Positions 7,584-16,961 are shown, numbered from the stretch's first letter. The stretch is 64,000 bases of DNA from Bacteroidia bacterium (GCA_023262505.1 JALRAP010000004.1:1-64000), one strand, 5' to 3'. The notes: generated from the letters alone by a model not told the origin. A program made the numbers and translations.

Positions 7584-9695
7584 ATGAGCAAGTTGAAATC
7601 GAAACCGGTAAAGCAGGATGCCAAGTTGTTGGACCTTGCAAAACCTCTCCCCTACCTTCATGTGGTTTATTGCGGATTAATTGCAGCGGCAGTGGCCTTC
7701 GCGGTTTATGCCAATACTTTGGGTCATGGATATACGGTGGACGATGACACCGTGATGGCAAAAAACCGTATCACAAAAGGAGGCTTGGATTCTCTAGGCA
7801 CAGTTTTCACAACTGCATATCGTGCGGGATTCTGGGACCGCGATGACAACCTTTACCGACCCCTTTCGGTGGCTATGTTTGCCCTGGAGTGGCACTTTTT
7901 CCCTGAAAATCCTTTGCCCGGACACCTAATGAATGTGGTTCTATTCTCGCTGACTGTTTTTTTGCTGATGTTGTTGATGTCGCAAATGCTGAATGGTTGG
8001 CCTCTGATGTTTCCCTTCTCGATTGCGTTGTTGTTTGCAGTACACCCCATCCACACCGAAGTGGTGGCGAATATCAAAAGTCGGGATGAGATACTTTGCC
8101 TACTCTTTGGAATTGCCAGTTTGTTGATGGTAGGAAAGTATTCCGTAACCCAGAAAATAATACCGCTGATAGTTGCGGGGCTGCTTTATTTCCTTGCCAT
8201 GTTATCAAAAGAAAATGCAATTACCTTATTGGCCATTGCTCCAATGTACGCCTATTTCAGCGGCAAGCTTTCTAACAAACAAATCGCACTGGCGACCATT
8301 CCATTTGCAATTTCAGTCTGCTTGTATCTTTTTATTCGCTGGCAAGTATTAGGAGATCCCGGGAAACCTGAAGCACTTCAGCTTGTAAATAACTCCTTGG
8401 TTGGTGCAACTGATTGGCTAACCCGTTTCGCAAGCGCTGTGGCCATCATCGGTCGCTATTTATGGTTGATGGTGTTTCCACACCCCTTGTCGTTCGATTA
8501 CTCTTTCAACCAGATTCCCTTGGCGAAAATCGGCTCTCCGCAGTTTTTGATTTCTTTCTTGGTGCTAGCTGGGCTCTTTTTTTACGCATTGAGATCGCTT
8601 AAGAGCCGTGAGTTAATCGGTTTCGGCATTCTGTTTTTATTCATCACCTTGTCGTTGGTTTCAAACGTATTCCTACTGATTGAATCCACCATGGCCGAGC
8701 GATTCATGTACATGCCATCAGTAGGATTCCTGATAATGCTATGTGCATTCCTATCCCGCGTTACCAAAGTGCGTCCAAAGAACGAAGCCGTTGAGTTTCT
8801 CGACCATTTCCGATCGAATAAAGTGTTCTTATCCATCGTGCTAGTAATGTCTGTTGCCTATTCAGCAAAAGCTGTTGACCGCAACGCCGATTGGAAAGAC
8901 AACTATACGTTGCTGACGCAGGATGTGAAAACTTGTCCGAAAAGCGCCCGCATACGCTATGCATACGGCAGTGCCATACTTTTCGAGAAAGCTTTGAAAG
9001 AAAAAGATCCGGTTACGAAGTCGAATTATGTTGAACAGGCCATCATTCATTTGTCAAAAGGGGTTGAGATTTTGCCAGATTACTCGGAAGCCTGGCGACA
9101 TTTGGGAATTGCCTATAAGGAGCAAGAGAACTATCCTGCAGCTGTAGCCGCATTGGAAAAAGCACGAAGCTACAAGGAGTTTGATGCAGCCGATATGTTT
9201 GCAACTTCGGGACTATGTTATGGAAAAGTAGGGCGTTATGCAGAAGCGCTACTTGACTTAAATCGAGCGTTACTGATGAATCCTGAAGATCCCGAATCGA
9301 ATAATAACAAAGGGTTGTATCTTTTCGAAAGTGGTATGATTGACAGTTCTATCACCTACTTCGACAGAGCGATTGCCTTGAAACGCGATTTTCACCAAGC
9401 ATACTACAACAAGGGAAACACTTTCGCCAGAAAAGGGGATTATGCGGAAGCCTTACGCCTATATTCAAAAGCCCTTGAGATCAATCCAAGCAGTGTTGAC
9501 GCTTTGATGAACAGCGGCAACTGCTTTGCAGTAATGAACCGGCTGCCTGAAGCATTGGAATATTTCAAACGCGTTGAAAAACTGGAGCCAAATAATCCGA
9601 AAATGCTGATGAACATGGGAATCACTTATAAGAACATGGGACAAGAATCATTGGCAAATGCCTATCTTTCGCGAACCGCTGCGCCAACAAAATGA
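7584..9695 (+). CDS. TMTC-like GT-C membrane protein with TPR repeats
   Basis: The start is taken at ATG 7584 (703 residues); a longer frame opening at 7410 would only overlap the previous gene. About ten predicted membrane helices cover residues 27-420. A luminal loop after the first helix carries VDDDT (53-55 Asp), AKNRITKGG and YRPLSVAMFALEWHFF, typical of TMTC/PMT-like GT-C glycosyltransferases. From about 430 to the end there are roughly six to seven TPR units such as AIIHLSKGVEILPDYSEAW and NNNKGLYLFESGMIDSSI. Eukaryotic TMTCs O-mannosylate cadherins; bacterial relatives are uncharacterised. A role in envelope protein glycosylation is inference. The stop overlaps the next gene by 4 nt (ATGA). 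Confidence 0.8.
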   Translation: MSKLKSKPVKQDAKLLDLAKPLPYLHVVYCGLIAAAVAFAVYANTLGHGYTVDDDTVMAKNRITKGGLDSLGTVFTTAYRAGFWDRDDNLYRPLSVAMFALEWHFFPENPLPGHLMNVVLFSLTVFLLMLLMSQMLNGWPLMFPFSIALLFAVHPIHTEVVANIKSRDEILCLLFGIASLLMVGKYSVTQKIIPLIVAGLLYFLAMLSKENAITLLAIAPMYAYFSGKLSNKQIALATIPFAISVCLYLFIRWQVLGDPGKPEALQLVNNSLVGATDWLTRFASAVAIIGRYLWLMVFPHPLSFDYSFNQIPLAKIGSPQFLISFLVLAGLFFYALRSLKSRELIGFGILFLFITLSLVSNVFLLIESTMAERFMYMPSVGFLIMLCAFLSRVTKVRPKNEAVEFLDHFRSNKVFLSIVLVMSVAYSAKAVDRNADWKDNYTLLTQDVKTCPKSARIRYAYGSAILFEKALKEKDPVTKSNYVEQAIIHLSKGVEILPDYSEAWRHLGIAYKEQENYPAAVAALEKARSYKEFDAADMFATSGLCYGKVGRYAEALLDLNRALLMNPEDPESNNNKGLYLFESGMIDSSITYFDRAIALKRDFHQAYYNKGNTFARKGDYAEALRLYSKALEINPSSVDALMNSGNCFAVMNRLPEALEYFKRVEKLEPNNPKMLMNMGITYKNMGQESLANAYLSRTAAPTK

Positions 9696-10243
9696 GGAAA
9701 GCCCATCTGATCGTATCAATATTGCTGTTTGTATTCGTATCAAGTTGCGTGGAGCCCATCCGACAGGACTCATCCTACTTCAACTGCAAAAATTACTTTA
9801 TTGCTCTCGCCGACTCTTTACAGCGAAGCAAACTGGGTTTGGATAAAACCATCTTCACCGAGAATGGGAACGAGCAGAAAAAAATTGCTGCCCCTGTTTG
9901 GAAAACAGAACTTTCCCCTTTCATTGAAATCGACATCAACAAGCCTGCGTTAAAAGGAACATATAAAATCCTCGAGGAAAATCGACCTGGTTCGGGATCA
10001 GTTGTTCGATACGAAGCGTTGGAGCAAAACGCAACAGTCCGTAAGTTGCATATTGAATATGACTCCAAAAAAAATGTGACTGGGGTATGGGCCATAACAG
10101 CAACAAGCAATCCTTACCACGCATCCACAGACACACTTGTTTTCCATACGAACGGGAATTATGAGATTCATGCTTCCAGCGATCCTGCCTTGGGTCGCAG
10201 GATCGCATTCGACCTTTATGGCAAGATAACGGCAATTAAATAG
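9692..10243 (+). CDS. Predicted lipoprotein, unknown function
   Basis: A 183-residue protein with a clear lipoprotein signal (MRKAHLIVSILLFVFVSSC, lipobox Cys19). The mature part is mostly beta strands with no recognised domain. It overlaps the preceding TMTC-like gene by 4 nt and is followed 9 nt later, in the same reading frame, by a TlpA-like thioredoxin gene that lacks a signal peptide. The order suggests translational coupling and a shared envelope role. I do not recognise the family. Confidence 0.75.
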   Translation: MRKAHLIVSILLFVFVSSCVEPIRQDSSYFNCKNYFIALADSLQRSKLGLDKTIFTENGNEQKKIAAPVWKTELSPFIEIDINKPALKGTYKILEENRPGSGSVVRYEALEQNATVRKLHIEYDSKKNVTGVWAITATSNPYHASTDTLVFHTNGNYEIHASSDPALGRRIAFDLYGKITAIK

Positions 10244-10252
10244 CATCTTGAT

Positions 10253-11428
10253 ATGATAGGCATCACCACCAACATTAAAATAGCAGTAGGGATTTGGCGC
10301 GCATTCCTAATTACTCCAGGAGGCGAGTTGCCTTTTGTGATGGAAATTTCGAAAAACGATTCTGCCTATGTTTTTCAAATTGCGAACGGCCCTGAAAAGA
10401 TGATGCTTGACGAGGTTCGCATGGAGGGTGATTCCATATTTGTACGCTTTCCCGTTTATGAATCGGAATTGCGGCTGAAGGTTGTAACCACAAACGAGCT
10501 AGAAGGGAATTACATCAATCTCACGCGCACTACCAATGCCGCCATTCCAATGCGTGCCTATTACAATGCCGGACCTCGATTTTATATCCGCAGCAAAGAG
10601 CCTTCGAAGAGTGTTGACGGCAGATGGTCGGTGATGTTTGGAGCCGGCACCAAAGACAGCTCATTTGCCGTTGGCGTGTTTAAGCAAGATGGGGGCATTG
10701 TGAACGGCACATTTTTAACTGCGTCTGGTGATTACCGTTATTTGGAAGGTGTGGTGGATGGAGATAGCCTGTTCCTTTCCGCGTTCGATGGGGTTTTCGT
10801 ATACCTCATCAAAGCGAAAGTACGATCAAATACGATGGAAGGGGTTTTTTACTCGGGGGCACACCGACAAATCGGTTTTACAGGCTTCCGCGATGAGCAG
10901 GCCGCTCTTCCCGACCCCACCAATGTAACCAAGTACAAGCATTACGATAAGGCCTTCGTGTTACGGTTTCCTGATACTGACAGCATCATGGTGGACTTGA
11001 AAGATGAACGATTCAAAGGCAAGCCTGTGATCATTCAGATACTTGGGTCCTGGTGTCCTAATTGTTTGGATGAATCTGAATTCCTACAAAGTTACTACAC
11101 AAGAAACCGCGAGCGTGGCGTAGAAATCATCGGATTGTCTTTCGAAAAAACAGACGACTTTGCACGAGCAGCCAACAACGTAAAGAGATTGAAATCAAGG
11201 CTGGGTATAACCTATCCCATGTTGGTTTGTGCCAATCGCGACAAGTTGCAGTCGGTTTTGCCTGACCTCGACAACTTCCGTGCATTTCCGACAAGCATTT
11301 ACCTTGACAAGAACCATCGTGTCCGTAAAATTTATTCGGGATTTTCAGGCAAAGCCACCGGAGCTGAATTTGAACGTTTCAAGGATGATTTTTCGATGTT
11401 CATGGACAAATTATTGTCGGAGCATTAA
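10253..11428 (+). CDS. TlpA-like thioredoxin-domain protein
   Basis: A 391-residue protein. The first 225 residues form a beta-rich domain seen in many Bacteroidota TlpA-like proteins, starting GIWRAFLITPGGELPF (13-28). The C-terminal domain (about 225-390) is a thioredoxin fold with active site GSWCPNC (Cys268, Cys271) and the cis-Pro region AFPTSIYLD. Such proteins are normally exported and act as periplasmic disulfide reductants. This one begins MIGITTNIKIAVG with no signal peptide, and the in-frame stop of the upstream lipoprotein lies only 9 nt before it. Signal loss, a misplaced start or a cytosolic form are all possible. Domain assignment is firm; localisation is not. Confidence 0.85.
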   Translation: MIGITTNIKIAVGIWRAFLITPGGELPFVMEISKNDSAYVFQIANGPEKMMLDEVRMEGDSIFVRFPVYESELRLKVVTTNELEGNYINLTRTTNAAIPMRAYYNAGPRFYIRSKEPSKSVDGRWSVMFGAGTKDSSFAVGVFKQDGGIVNGTFLTASGDYRYLEGVVDGDSLFLSAFDGVFVYLIKAKVRSNTMEGVFYSGAHRQIGFTGFRDEQAALPDPTNVTKYKHYDKAFVLRFPDTDSIMVDLKDERFKGKPVIIQILGSWCPNCLDESEFLQSYYTRNRERGVEIIGLSFEKTDDFARAANNVKRLKSRLGITYPMLVCANRDKLQSVLPDLDNFRAFPTSIYLDKNHRVRKIYSGFSGKATGAEFERFKDDFSMFMDKLLSEH

Positions 11429-11453
11429 GCGACCTAAATCGCCCTTGCACGAT

Positions 11454-11486
11454 GTGGGTTTATTTCGTAGGTTTACCCACTACGAA
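11454..11486 (+). promoter_or_regulatory. Overlapping inverted repeats in the leader of the lysyl-oxidase-like gene
   Basis: GTGGGT (11454-11459) can pair with ACCCAC (11475-11480), and TTCGTAG (11464-11470) with CTACGAA (11480-11486). The two stems interlock, so they exclude each other or form a pseudoknot. They lie 12-44 nt upstream of the start at 11498 and 25 nt after the preceding stop. Either stem could be a weak terminator of the upstream operon or a leader structure. Confidence 0.35.
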
Positions 11487-11497
11487 CACACAAACCC

Positions 11498-14335
11498 ATG
11501 CTTAAACGATTATTATTCCTAGGAGCTATTTGTCTGCCTTTTACAGGCATGTCACAATGCACCACCACCAACGCCACATCATGCCAATGCCTTACCCCGG
11601 GTTCAACCAATTGCGACCTGCTACCCGATATCATTGCGGCCAGGCCGCCCTTGTTGGTGTCGGGCACTAGTGGAGTTATTGAATATTCTCAAACCGGTAA
11701 TGGAGCTGAAAACGGTCGCTTGAGGATTTCCGTATCGACCCCGAACATAGGTCGTGGTCCATTGGAGATTCGCACAACCTCCACCTATATCTGCGGTACG
11801 GATACCATTACTGGAACGGCTCCAACCACTTGTCCCAATACAGGTCTGCCACCTCGTCAACTCATCAAGCAGCGCGTTTATCATAAAACGGGCAGTGCGA
11901 TGACCTACTATGATCGTGATGCAGGCTCTATGACCTATCATCCCACACATGGACATATGCACGTGGATGATTGGGGCGTTTTCACATTGCGCACGCAGTC
12001 GAACGACCCGAATCCGCTGAATTGGCCTATCGTTGGCAACGGAGCCAAGCTGGCATTTTGCCTTATGGACTATGGTTCATGCTCCACTTACAATGGGCAT
12101 TGTGTTGATTCTTTAGGCAACACCCTTACCAGCACCAACTTCCCCAATTTCGGTCTGGGAGGCGGCTCCTACAATTGCTCTCCAACCGTGCAAGGTATAT
12201 CATCCGGTTATACCGATATTTATTACCAAGGCTTGGACGGCATGTATATCACCATTCCTCCAGGCACTTGCAATGGGCAATATTACATAGTGGTACAATT
12301 GGACCCGTACAACTATTTCCTCGAAGAGAAAGAATCGAACAATGTGATTGTGGTACCATATACTTTGACCCAGCAAGGCGGTGTTATTCCAACAGTGACC
12401 GCATCAGGCAGTACTACGATTTGCACGGGTGGCAGCGTTACGCTTACATCCTCAACGGCATCCACATACTTATGGTCTACAGGCGCCACCACCCAATCCA
12501 TCAATGTTTCGCAGCAGGGTGTTTACACGGTTACCACTAATCCAACCTCGGCTTGTCCGATGGCATCTACTCCTATGACCGTTACAGAACTGCAGATGCC
12601 TGTTACGGCATCGGTTACCGATTCGGTGATTTGTTCGGGAGAAACTGTTTCCTTGAATGCTTCAGTCACCAATCCGCCAACAACTGTGGTACAAGCCACT
12701 TTCTCCAACAATAACACATATGCCATCCCCGATAATAACCCGAATGGCGTTTACTCCCCCATCACGGTAAGTGGCATCAACCCGACCACATTAAGTACGG
12801 GCATTGTGGTTTCGGCTAGAGTGAACATCACCCACACGTATGACGGCGACTTGGTATTATACTTGATTTCGCCATCTGGAACATCTGTAATGCTCAGTAA
12901 CCGCCGTGGAGGAAGCGGAGACAATTTCACCAACACGGTATTCACTATGTCGGCCTCTACAGCCATAAGCTCCGGTACTGCTCCGTTCAACGGAAGTTTC
13001 ATACCTGATGGAAGTATTTCGAATTTCACAGGAAACGCCAATGGTACATGGCAGTTGCGCGCAGTGGATGCAGCTGGTAGCGATGTGGGTAATATCACCT
13101 CCTGGACTTTGACATTGAAAAACACCATACCATCATCATTGCAATACATCTGGGGATCGAACCCATCAGGTTTTACCGCAAACACTGCAGCTGCAAGTTT
13201 AACCCCTGCCGTATCCGGCACATACACCGTGAATGTTACCGATGCCGCCAACGGTTGTTCCGGTTCGGATTCGGTATTTGTACAAGTAGACGCCACTCCA
13301 TCCGCCCCCTATCCTCTCAATGGCCCCGCATTGGCTTGCGTTGGAACAACACTGAATTATTATGTGAACAACAACCCGAATATCAATTACTACAATTGGA
13401 CTGTGCCTGCTGGAACCACGATCGTATCAGGACAAGGAACTAATTCGATACAAGTCAGTTTTTCATCGAGTTTCACATCGGGTGATGTTTGTGTAACGGC
13501 TAAACGAGGAGACTGTGTATCGCCTCCTAGGTGCAAAACGGTAACCAAACATACAGCTGTCAGACCGGGTTTGATACAAGGAGAGCTGAGTGGACATTGC
13601 ATGACAACTTCCGCAGCGTTAAGTGTGGCCCCAGTTAGTTACGCGGTTTCTTACCAATGGACTCCACCTTCGGGTTTGACAGTCACCTCCGGACAAGGAA
13701 CAAATGCCATCACATTCTCTACCGCTTCTGGATTCACTTCCGGCTCGCTTTGTGTGACTTCCAACAATGGTTGTATGAACAGCACATCGCGTTGCTCAAC
13801 CGTATACGCCACACCAGCAAAACCAACTATAAGCGGGCCGGTGAGTGTTTGTTCTAACCAGACCAGTGTTGCATACACCGCAACAACAAGCGCAGGCGCC
13901 ACATATTACAAATGGACAGGACCGAGTGGATCATCTGTTTCTAGCGGCCAAGGCACTACGGCTGCTGTTTTGAATTTCGGTACCAATGCGGGCAATGTTT
14001 CCTGTGCAGCGAAAAACGCTTGTGGCATTCGAGGAACCACCTATTATGCGGTATCTATGCCCTGCCGCATAGAAGAATCGGTTACTCCTTTAGAAGTTGA
14101 TGTGCAACCAAATCCAACATCGGGAATCACCGTATTGGAGTTGACTGGTGGAGCATTATTGAAAACGCGTGTGACCTTGTATGACCTTCTGGGACGCGAG
14201 AAAATGCAAAAAGAGATGGAACCGAGTTTAAGTCGTCAAGTGTCACTTGATCTGACTTCTTTCCCAAAAGGTATTTACCTGCTGGAGTTGATCAATGGAG
14301 CTGAAATCAAAAGCCTTCGAATAGTAGTGGAATGA
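11498..14335 (+). CDS. Lysyl-oxidase-like protein with P-domain, PKD-like repeats and T9SS sorting domain
   Basis: A 945-residue secreted protein with a signal peptide ending at GMSQ (residues 1-20). Residues 40-290 match the lysyl oxidase family: VSTPNIGRGPLEIR, then the copper-site region YHPTHGHMHVDDWG (His148, 151, 153, 155), ISSGYTDIYYQGLDG and a C-terminal NN-VIVVPY strand. Residues about 395-545 form a proprotein-convertase P-domain (ITHTYDGDLVLYLISPSG, NANGTWQLRAVDAAGSD). PKD/Ig-like repeats with spaced Cys follow, and a type A T9SS sorting domain closes the protein from about 865 (VQPNPTSG to SLRIVVE). Lysyl oxidases oxidise lysine side chains with copper and a Tyr-derived cofactor. 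Activity here is inferred. The stop overlaps the next start (ATGA). Confidence 0.88.
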   Translation: MLKRLLFLGAICLPFTGMSQCTTTNATSCQCLTPGSTNCDLLPDIIAARPPLLVSGTSGVIEYSQTGNGAENGRLRISVSTPNIGRGPLEIRTTSTYICGTDTITGTAPTTCPNTGLPPRQLIKQRVYHKTGSAMTYYDRDAGSMTYHPTHGHMHVDDWGVFTLRTQSNDPNPLNWPIVGNGAKLAFCLMDYGSCSTYNGHCVDSLGNTLTSTNFPNFGLGGGSYNCSPTVQGISSGYTDIYYQGLDGMYITIPPGTCNGQYYIVVQLDPYNYFLEEKESNNVIVVPYTLTQQGGVIPTVTASGSTTICTGGSVTLTSSTASTYLWSTGATTQSINVSQQGVYTVTTNPTSACPMASTPMTVTELQMPVTASVTDSVICSGETVSLNASVTNPPTTVVQATFSNNNTYAIPDNNPNGVYSPITVSGINPTTLSTGIVVSARVNITHTYDGDLVLYLISPSGTSVMLSNRRGGSGDNFTNTVFTMSASTAISSGTAPFNGSFIPDGSISNFTGNANGTWQLRAVDAAGSDVGNITSWTLTLKNTIPSSLQYIWGSNPSGFTANTAAASLTPAVSGTYTVNVTDAANGCSGSDSVFVQVDATPSAPYPLNGPALACVGTTLNYYVNNNPNINYYNWTVPAGTTIVSGQGTNSIQVSFSSSFTSGDVCVTAKRGDCVSPPRCKTVTKHTAVRPGLIQGELSGHCMTTSAALSVAPVSYAVSYQWTPPSGLTVTSGQGTNAITFSTASGFTSGSLCVTSNNGCMNSTSRCSTVYATPAKPTISGPVSVCSNQTSVAYTATTSAGATYYKWTGPSGSSVSSGQGTTAAVLNFGTNAGNVSCAAKNACGIRGTTYYAVSMPCRIEESVTPLEVDVQPNPTSGITVLELTGGALLKTRVTLYDLLGREKMQKEMEPSLSRQVSLDLTSFPKGIYLLELINGAEIKSLRIVVE

Positions 14336-15573
14336 TAAAGCTTCGCATTTTCATAATTGCATGTTGGCTGTTAACTGCCACTACAGGCATATCGCAGCAG
14401 GCATGGACCTTTTTCAATACTGCTAATTCGCCACTACCTGAGAATTCGGTGCGCTGCATTGCATCAACTCCTAGTGGCATCGTGTGGATTGGAACCGATT
14501 ACGGACTAGCTTCCTATGATGGTAGCATTTGGACTGTTTACAACACGATGAATTCAGGCATACCTGACAACTCGATACGGTCTCTATTGATTGACGGCAA
14601 TATTGTTTGGGTGGGCACTTTCATGGGTGGTCTGGCGCGTTTCGACGGAACCATATGGAACATTTACAACACAACCAACTCTTTCATACCTGATGATTTC
14701 GTAAGGTCGCTTGCGCGTGACACCGCTGGAAATATCTGGGTAGGGACTATTGGAGGCCTTGGATTTTTCGATGGCACTACTTGGACCATATTCAATATGA
14801 ACAACACGCCATTGCTTTCGAACAACATAAGCGGACTTTGGAGTGACTCTCTCGGCACAATCGTAGGCACCATCAACGGAGGGGTAGGAATTTTTACCAA
14901 TGGAAATTGGCAGCATTTCTCCATTTGGAATTCGAATTTGCCAGACAACTCGAGTCTCGGAGTTGTACGTGATACGGCAGGGGTTCCCTGGTTTTCGACG
15001 CCTGCCAACGGACTAACGGCTTATGTAGGTGGCATCCAGTTTTTGACTTTCAGTACGGCCACATCCGGTATCTCATCCAACAGCACCACAGGCTTGGCAT
15101 ATAGGCCACAAAGCGATGAGATTTGGCTCGGATCAAGCGATGAGGGTCTCATCCGCAAGAGCGGACTTAATTTCACGAGCTATGGAACCACCAATACAAT
15201 ATTGCCTGATGATGTGGTTCAATGTGTGCATGTGGATGCCCAAGGAATTGTGTGGGCGGGCATGCAGACCGGAGGTGTAGTAAGATTGGATCCGGACTTG
15301 CTGATGAACCTGGCTAACATTGAAAGTTCTGAAAAGGTATTTGTGTACCCGAATCCTGCCACAGATTTCTTGCGTATCGACTTTGAATCCATCGAGGCAG
15401 CAGAAGTATCAGTGTTTGACTGCCTTGGTGCAAAAGTTAGGGAGAATCATTTCGAAGGTCCAAACCAACAAATTACCATTGACGTTTCGGGCCTGATGGC
15501 TGGTCGCTATCAAGTATTAATAAGACGCGGCGGACAAACCTACACTGCTGGTTTTATGAAAATGGGTCACTAA
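14332..15573 (+). CDS. Two-component-regulator-type propeller protein with T9SS sorting domain
   Basis: A 413-residue secreted protein with an N-terminal signal (IACWLLTATTGISQQ). Residues 25-325 contain about six to seven propeller blades with the recurring pattern (I/V)WVGT-x-GGL-x-x-(F/Y)DG-x-x-W-x-x(F/Y)N, as in the sensor propellers of Bacteroidota hybrid kinases, but without a kinase. The end (VYPNPATDFLRIDF to AGFMKMGH) is a type A T9SS sorting domain. It overlaps the lysyl-oxidase-like gene by 4 nt, so both are probably made and exported together. It converges on lutB, the two stop codons overlapping by 4 nt. Confidence 0.88.
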   Translation: MIKLRIFIIACWLLTATTGISQQAWTFFNTANSPLPENSVRCIASTPSGIVWIGTDYGLASYDGSIWTVYNTMNSGIPDNSIRSLLIDGNIVWVGTFMGGLARFDGTIWNIYNTTNSFIPDDFVRSLARDTAGNIWVGTIGGLGFFDGTTWTIFNMNNTPLLSNNISGLWSDSLGTIVGTINGGVGIFTNGNWQHFSIWNSNLPDNSSLGVVRDTAGVPWFSTPANGLTAYVGGIQFLTFSTATSGISSNSTTGLAYRPQSDEIWLGSSDEGLIRKSGLNFTSYGTTNTILPDDVVQCVHVDAQGIVWAGMQTGGVVRLDPDLLMNLANIESSEKVFVYPNPATDFLRIDFESIEAAEVSVFDCLGAKVRENHFEGPNQQITIDVSGLMAGRYQVLIRRGGQTYTAGFMKMGH

Positions 15574-16952
15574 TTATACCGCTTTTTCCAGAGGTCATTG
15601 AATGACTCGCGAGCGGGCTCTGGCATTTTGCGCAAGCCATTGCTAGATTTGAAAAACAGCTCATCCAAGAAGTATCTGCGCGGCTTCAGTGTTTTCCACT
15701 TAGGGCTATCGCGTTTAATCATGGCATTTCGCCACAAAGTGAAGAAAATCCGCTCAGCGGAAAATGCTGTTTCCTGTTCCGCTTTTTTACGACGGTTGTC
15801 GAGTAATAGCTTATTGAAATTGATATTTACAGGGCACTGTTCCGTATCGGCGCCACTTAGCGTGGATAGGTCGCTGAAGAACCCGTGGCTCTTCATACCG
15901 TTCAAAACGGGTTCTACCACTGTGGCAGGTGGTCCCATGCGTGTGGAATGATAGGTTTGACCACCTATGACTGAGTATACGGGATCGGCGTATTGGCAGG
16001 CACCGCATCGAATACAAGACATTACGCCTCTTTGCACCTCGTCGGCAATCACATCAGTGCGGCCATTATCGATGAGCACCACGATCATCTGTTCGGGTCC
16101 GTCTACCTCATCCGCTCTACGCGGACCCCAAAGTATGGAATTGTATGAAGTGACCTGTTGGCCTGTTCCATAGGTGGCCAGCAAAGGCCACATGGTTTGG
16201 AGGTCTTTGACCGAAGGCAATATTTTATCGATTCCAGCCAAGACGATATGAATCTTGGACCGTGAAGCGGCGAGCATCACATTTCCCTCGTTCTCGGTGA
16301 TGGTAATGGCTCCCTCGTCGGCGAGCAGGAAATTGGCGCCTGTGATGCCAACATCGGGCGCCAGGTACTTTTCGCGGATATGGTCGGCGGCACGCAGCGA
16401 AAGCTCGATGGCTTGTGCCGAATTGGTTTTAATTCCCACTTTATTGAAGAGATAGCGCACCTCTTCCGGGCTTTTGTGGAGTGCAGGCATCACCATATGT
16501 GAAGGCTCCTCCTTAGCGAGTTGAAGTATGAACTGGCCCAGGTCTGTTTCAGTCCAAGTCACTCCAGCCGTTTGCATTGCTTGACCTAGTCCGATTTCAT
16601 CGGCGGTTAGGGATTTGGATTTTACCACCACTTTGGCCTGCGCTTTCTGTATGATGGCATTGATTTCGGCACAAGCCTCGGCCGCGTCGCGGGCCCAAAT
16701 GACCTTGCCACCCGATTTGATGAATGTTGACTCGAATTGGATGAGGTATTTTTCGAGATCGTTGATGGACTTCCAGCGGATATGCGCGGCGCGGCGGCGT
16801 GCCGCCTCTAGATCTGTGAATTGCTTGAGGGCCTCGCCAAACGACTTTTTATAGTTTCGACGAGCATGGTCGATGTGGCCGTGCAGCTCCACATCGTTGA
16901 TACGGGATGCTGTTTCTTTCAGAAAGGTTTCGTAGAAGGCGGTCTCCGACAT
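15570..16952 (-). CDS. LutB-like LUD-domain protein with degenerate ferredoxin motifs
   Basis: The start is set at ATG 16952 (460 residues); a TTG four codons upstream falls inside a -7 promoter box and is unlikely. Residues 60-300 are a LUD (lactate utilisation) domain with LLADEGAITITENEGN. In LutB two 4Fe-4S motifs follow. Here the first keeps CIRCGAC (Cys313, 316, 319), but the fourth Cys is Asp323. The second has SGAD in place of CGAC (Ser366, Asp369), keeping only Cys373. A LutB C-terminal domain follows. LutABC oxidise L-lactate; no lutA or lutC is adjacent. With at least three ligands missing, normal cluster binding is doubtful, so the protein may have a changed role. Confidence 0.88.
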   Translation of the reverse strand: MSETAFYETFLKETASRINDVELHGHIDHARRNYKKSFGEALKQFTDLEAARRRAAHIRWKSINDLEKYLIQFESTFIKSGGKVIWARDAAEACAEINAIIQKAQAKVVVKSKSLTADEIGLGQAMQTAGVTWTETDLGQFILQLAKEEPSHMVMPALHKSPEEVRYLFNKVGIKTNSAQAIELSLRAADHIREKYLAPDVGITGANFLLADEGAITITENEGNVMLAASRSKIHIVLAGIDKILPSVKDLQTMWPLLATYGTGQQVTSYNSILWGPRRADEVDGPEQMIVVLIDNGRTDVIADEVQRGVMSCIRCGACQYADPVYSVIGGQTYHSTRMGPPATVVEPVLNGMKSHGFFSDLSTLSGADTEQCPVNINFNKLLLDNRRKKAEQETAFSAERIFFTLWRNAMIKRDSPKWKTLKPRRYFLDELFFKSSNGLRKMPEPARESFNDLWKKRYN

Positions 16953-16961
16953 ATTCGAGAC

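Noticed and set aside
12751-13296. Long open frame antisense to the lysyl-oxidase-like gene
   Set aside because: It lies fully inside a well-supported T9SS protein, has no recognisable domain, and its composition follows from the repetitive Thr/Ser-rich codons on the other strand.
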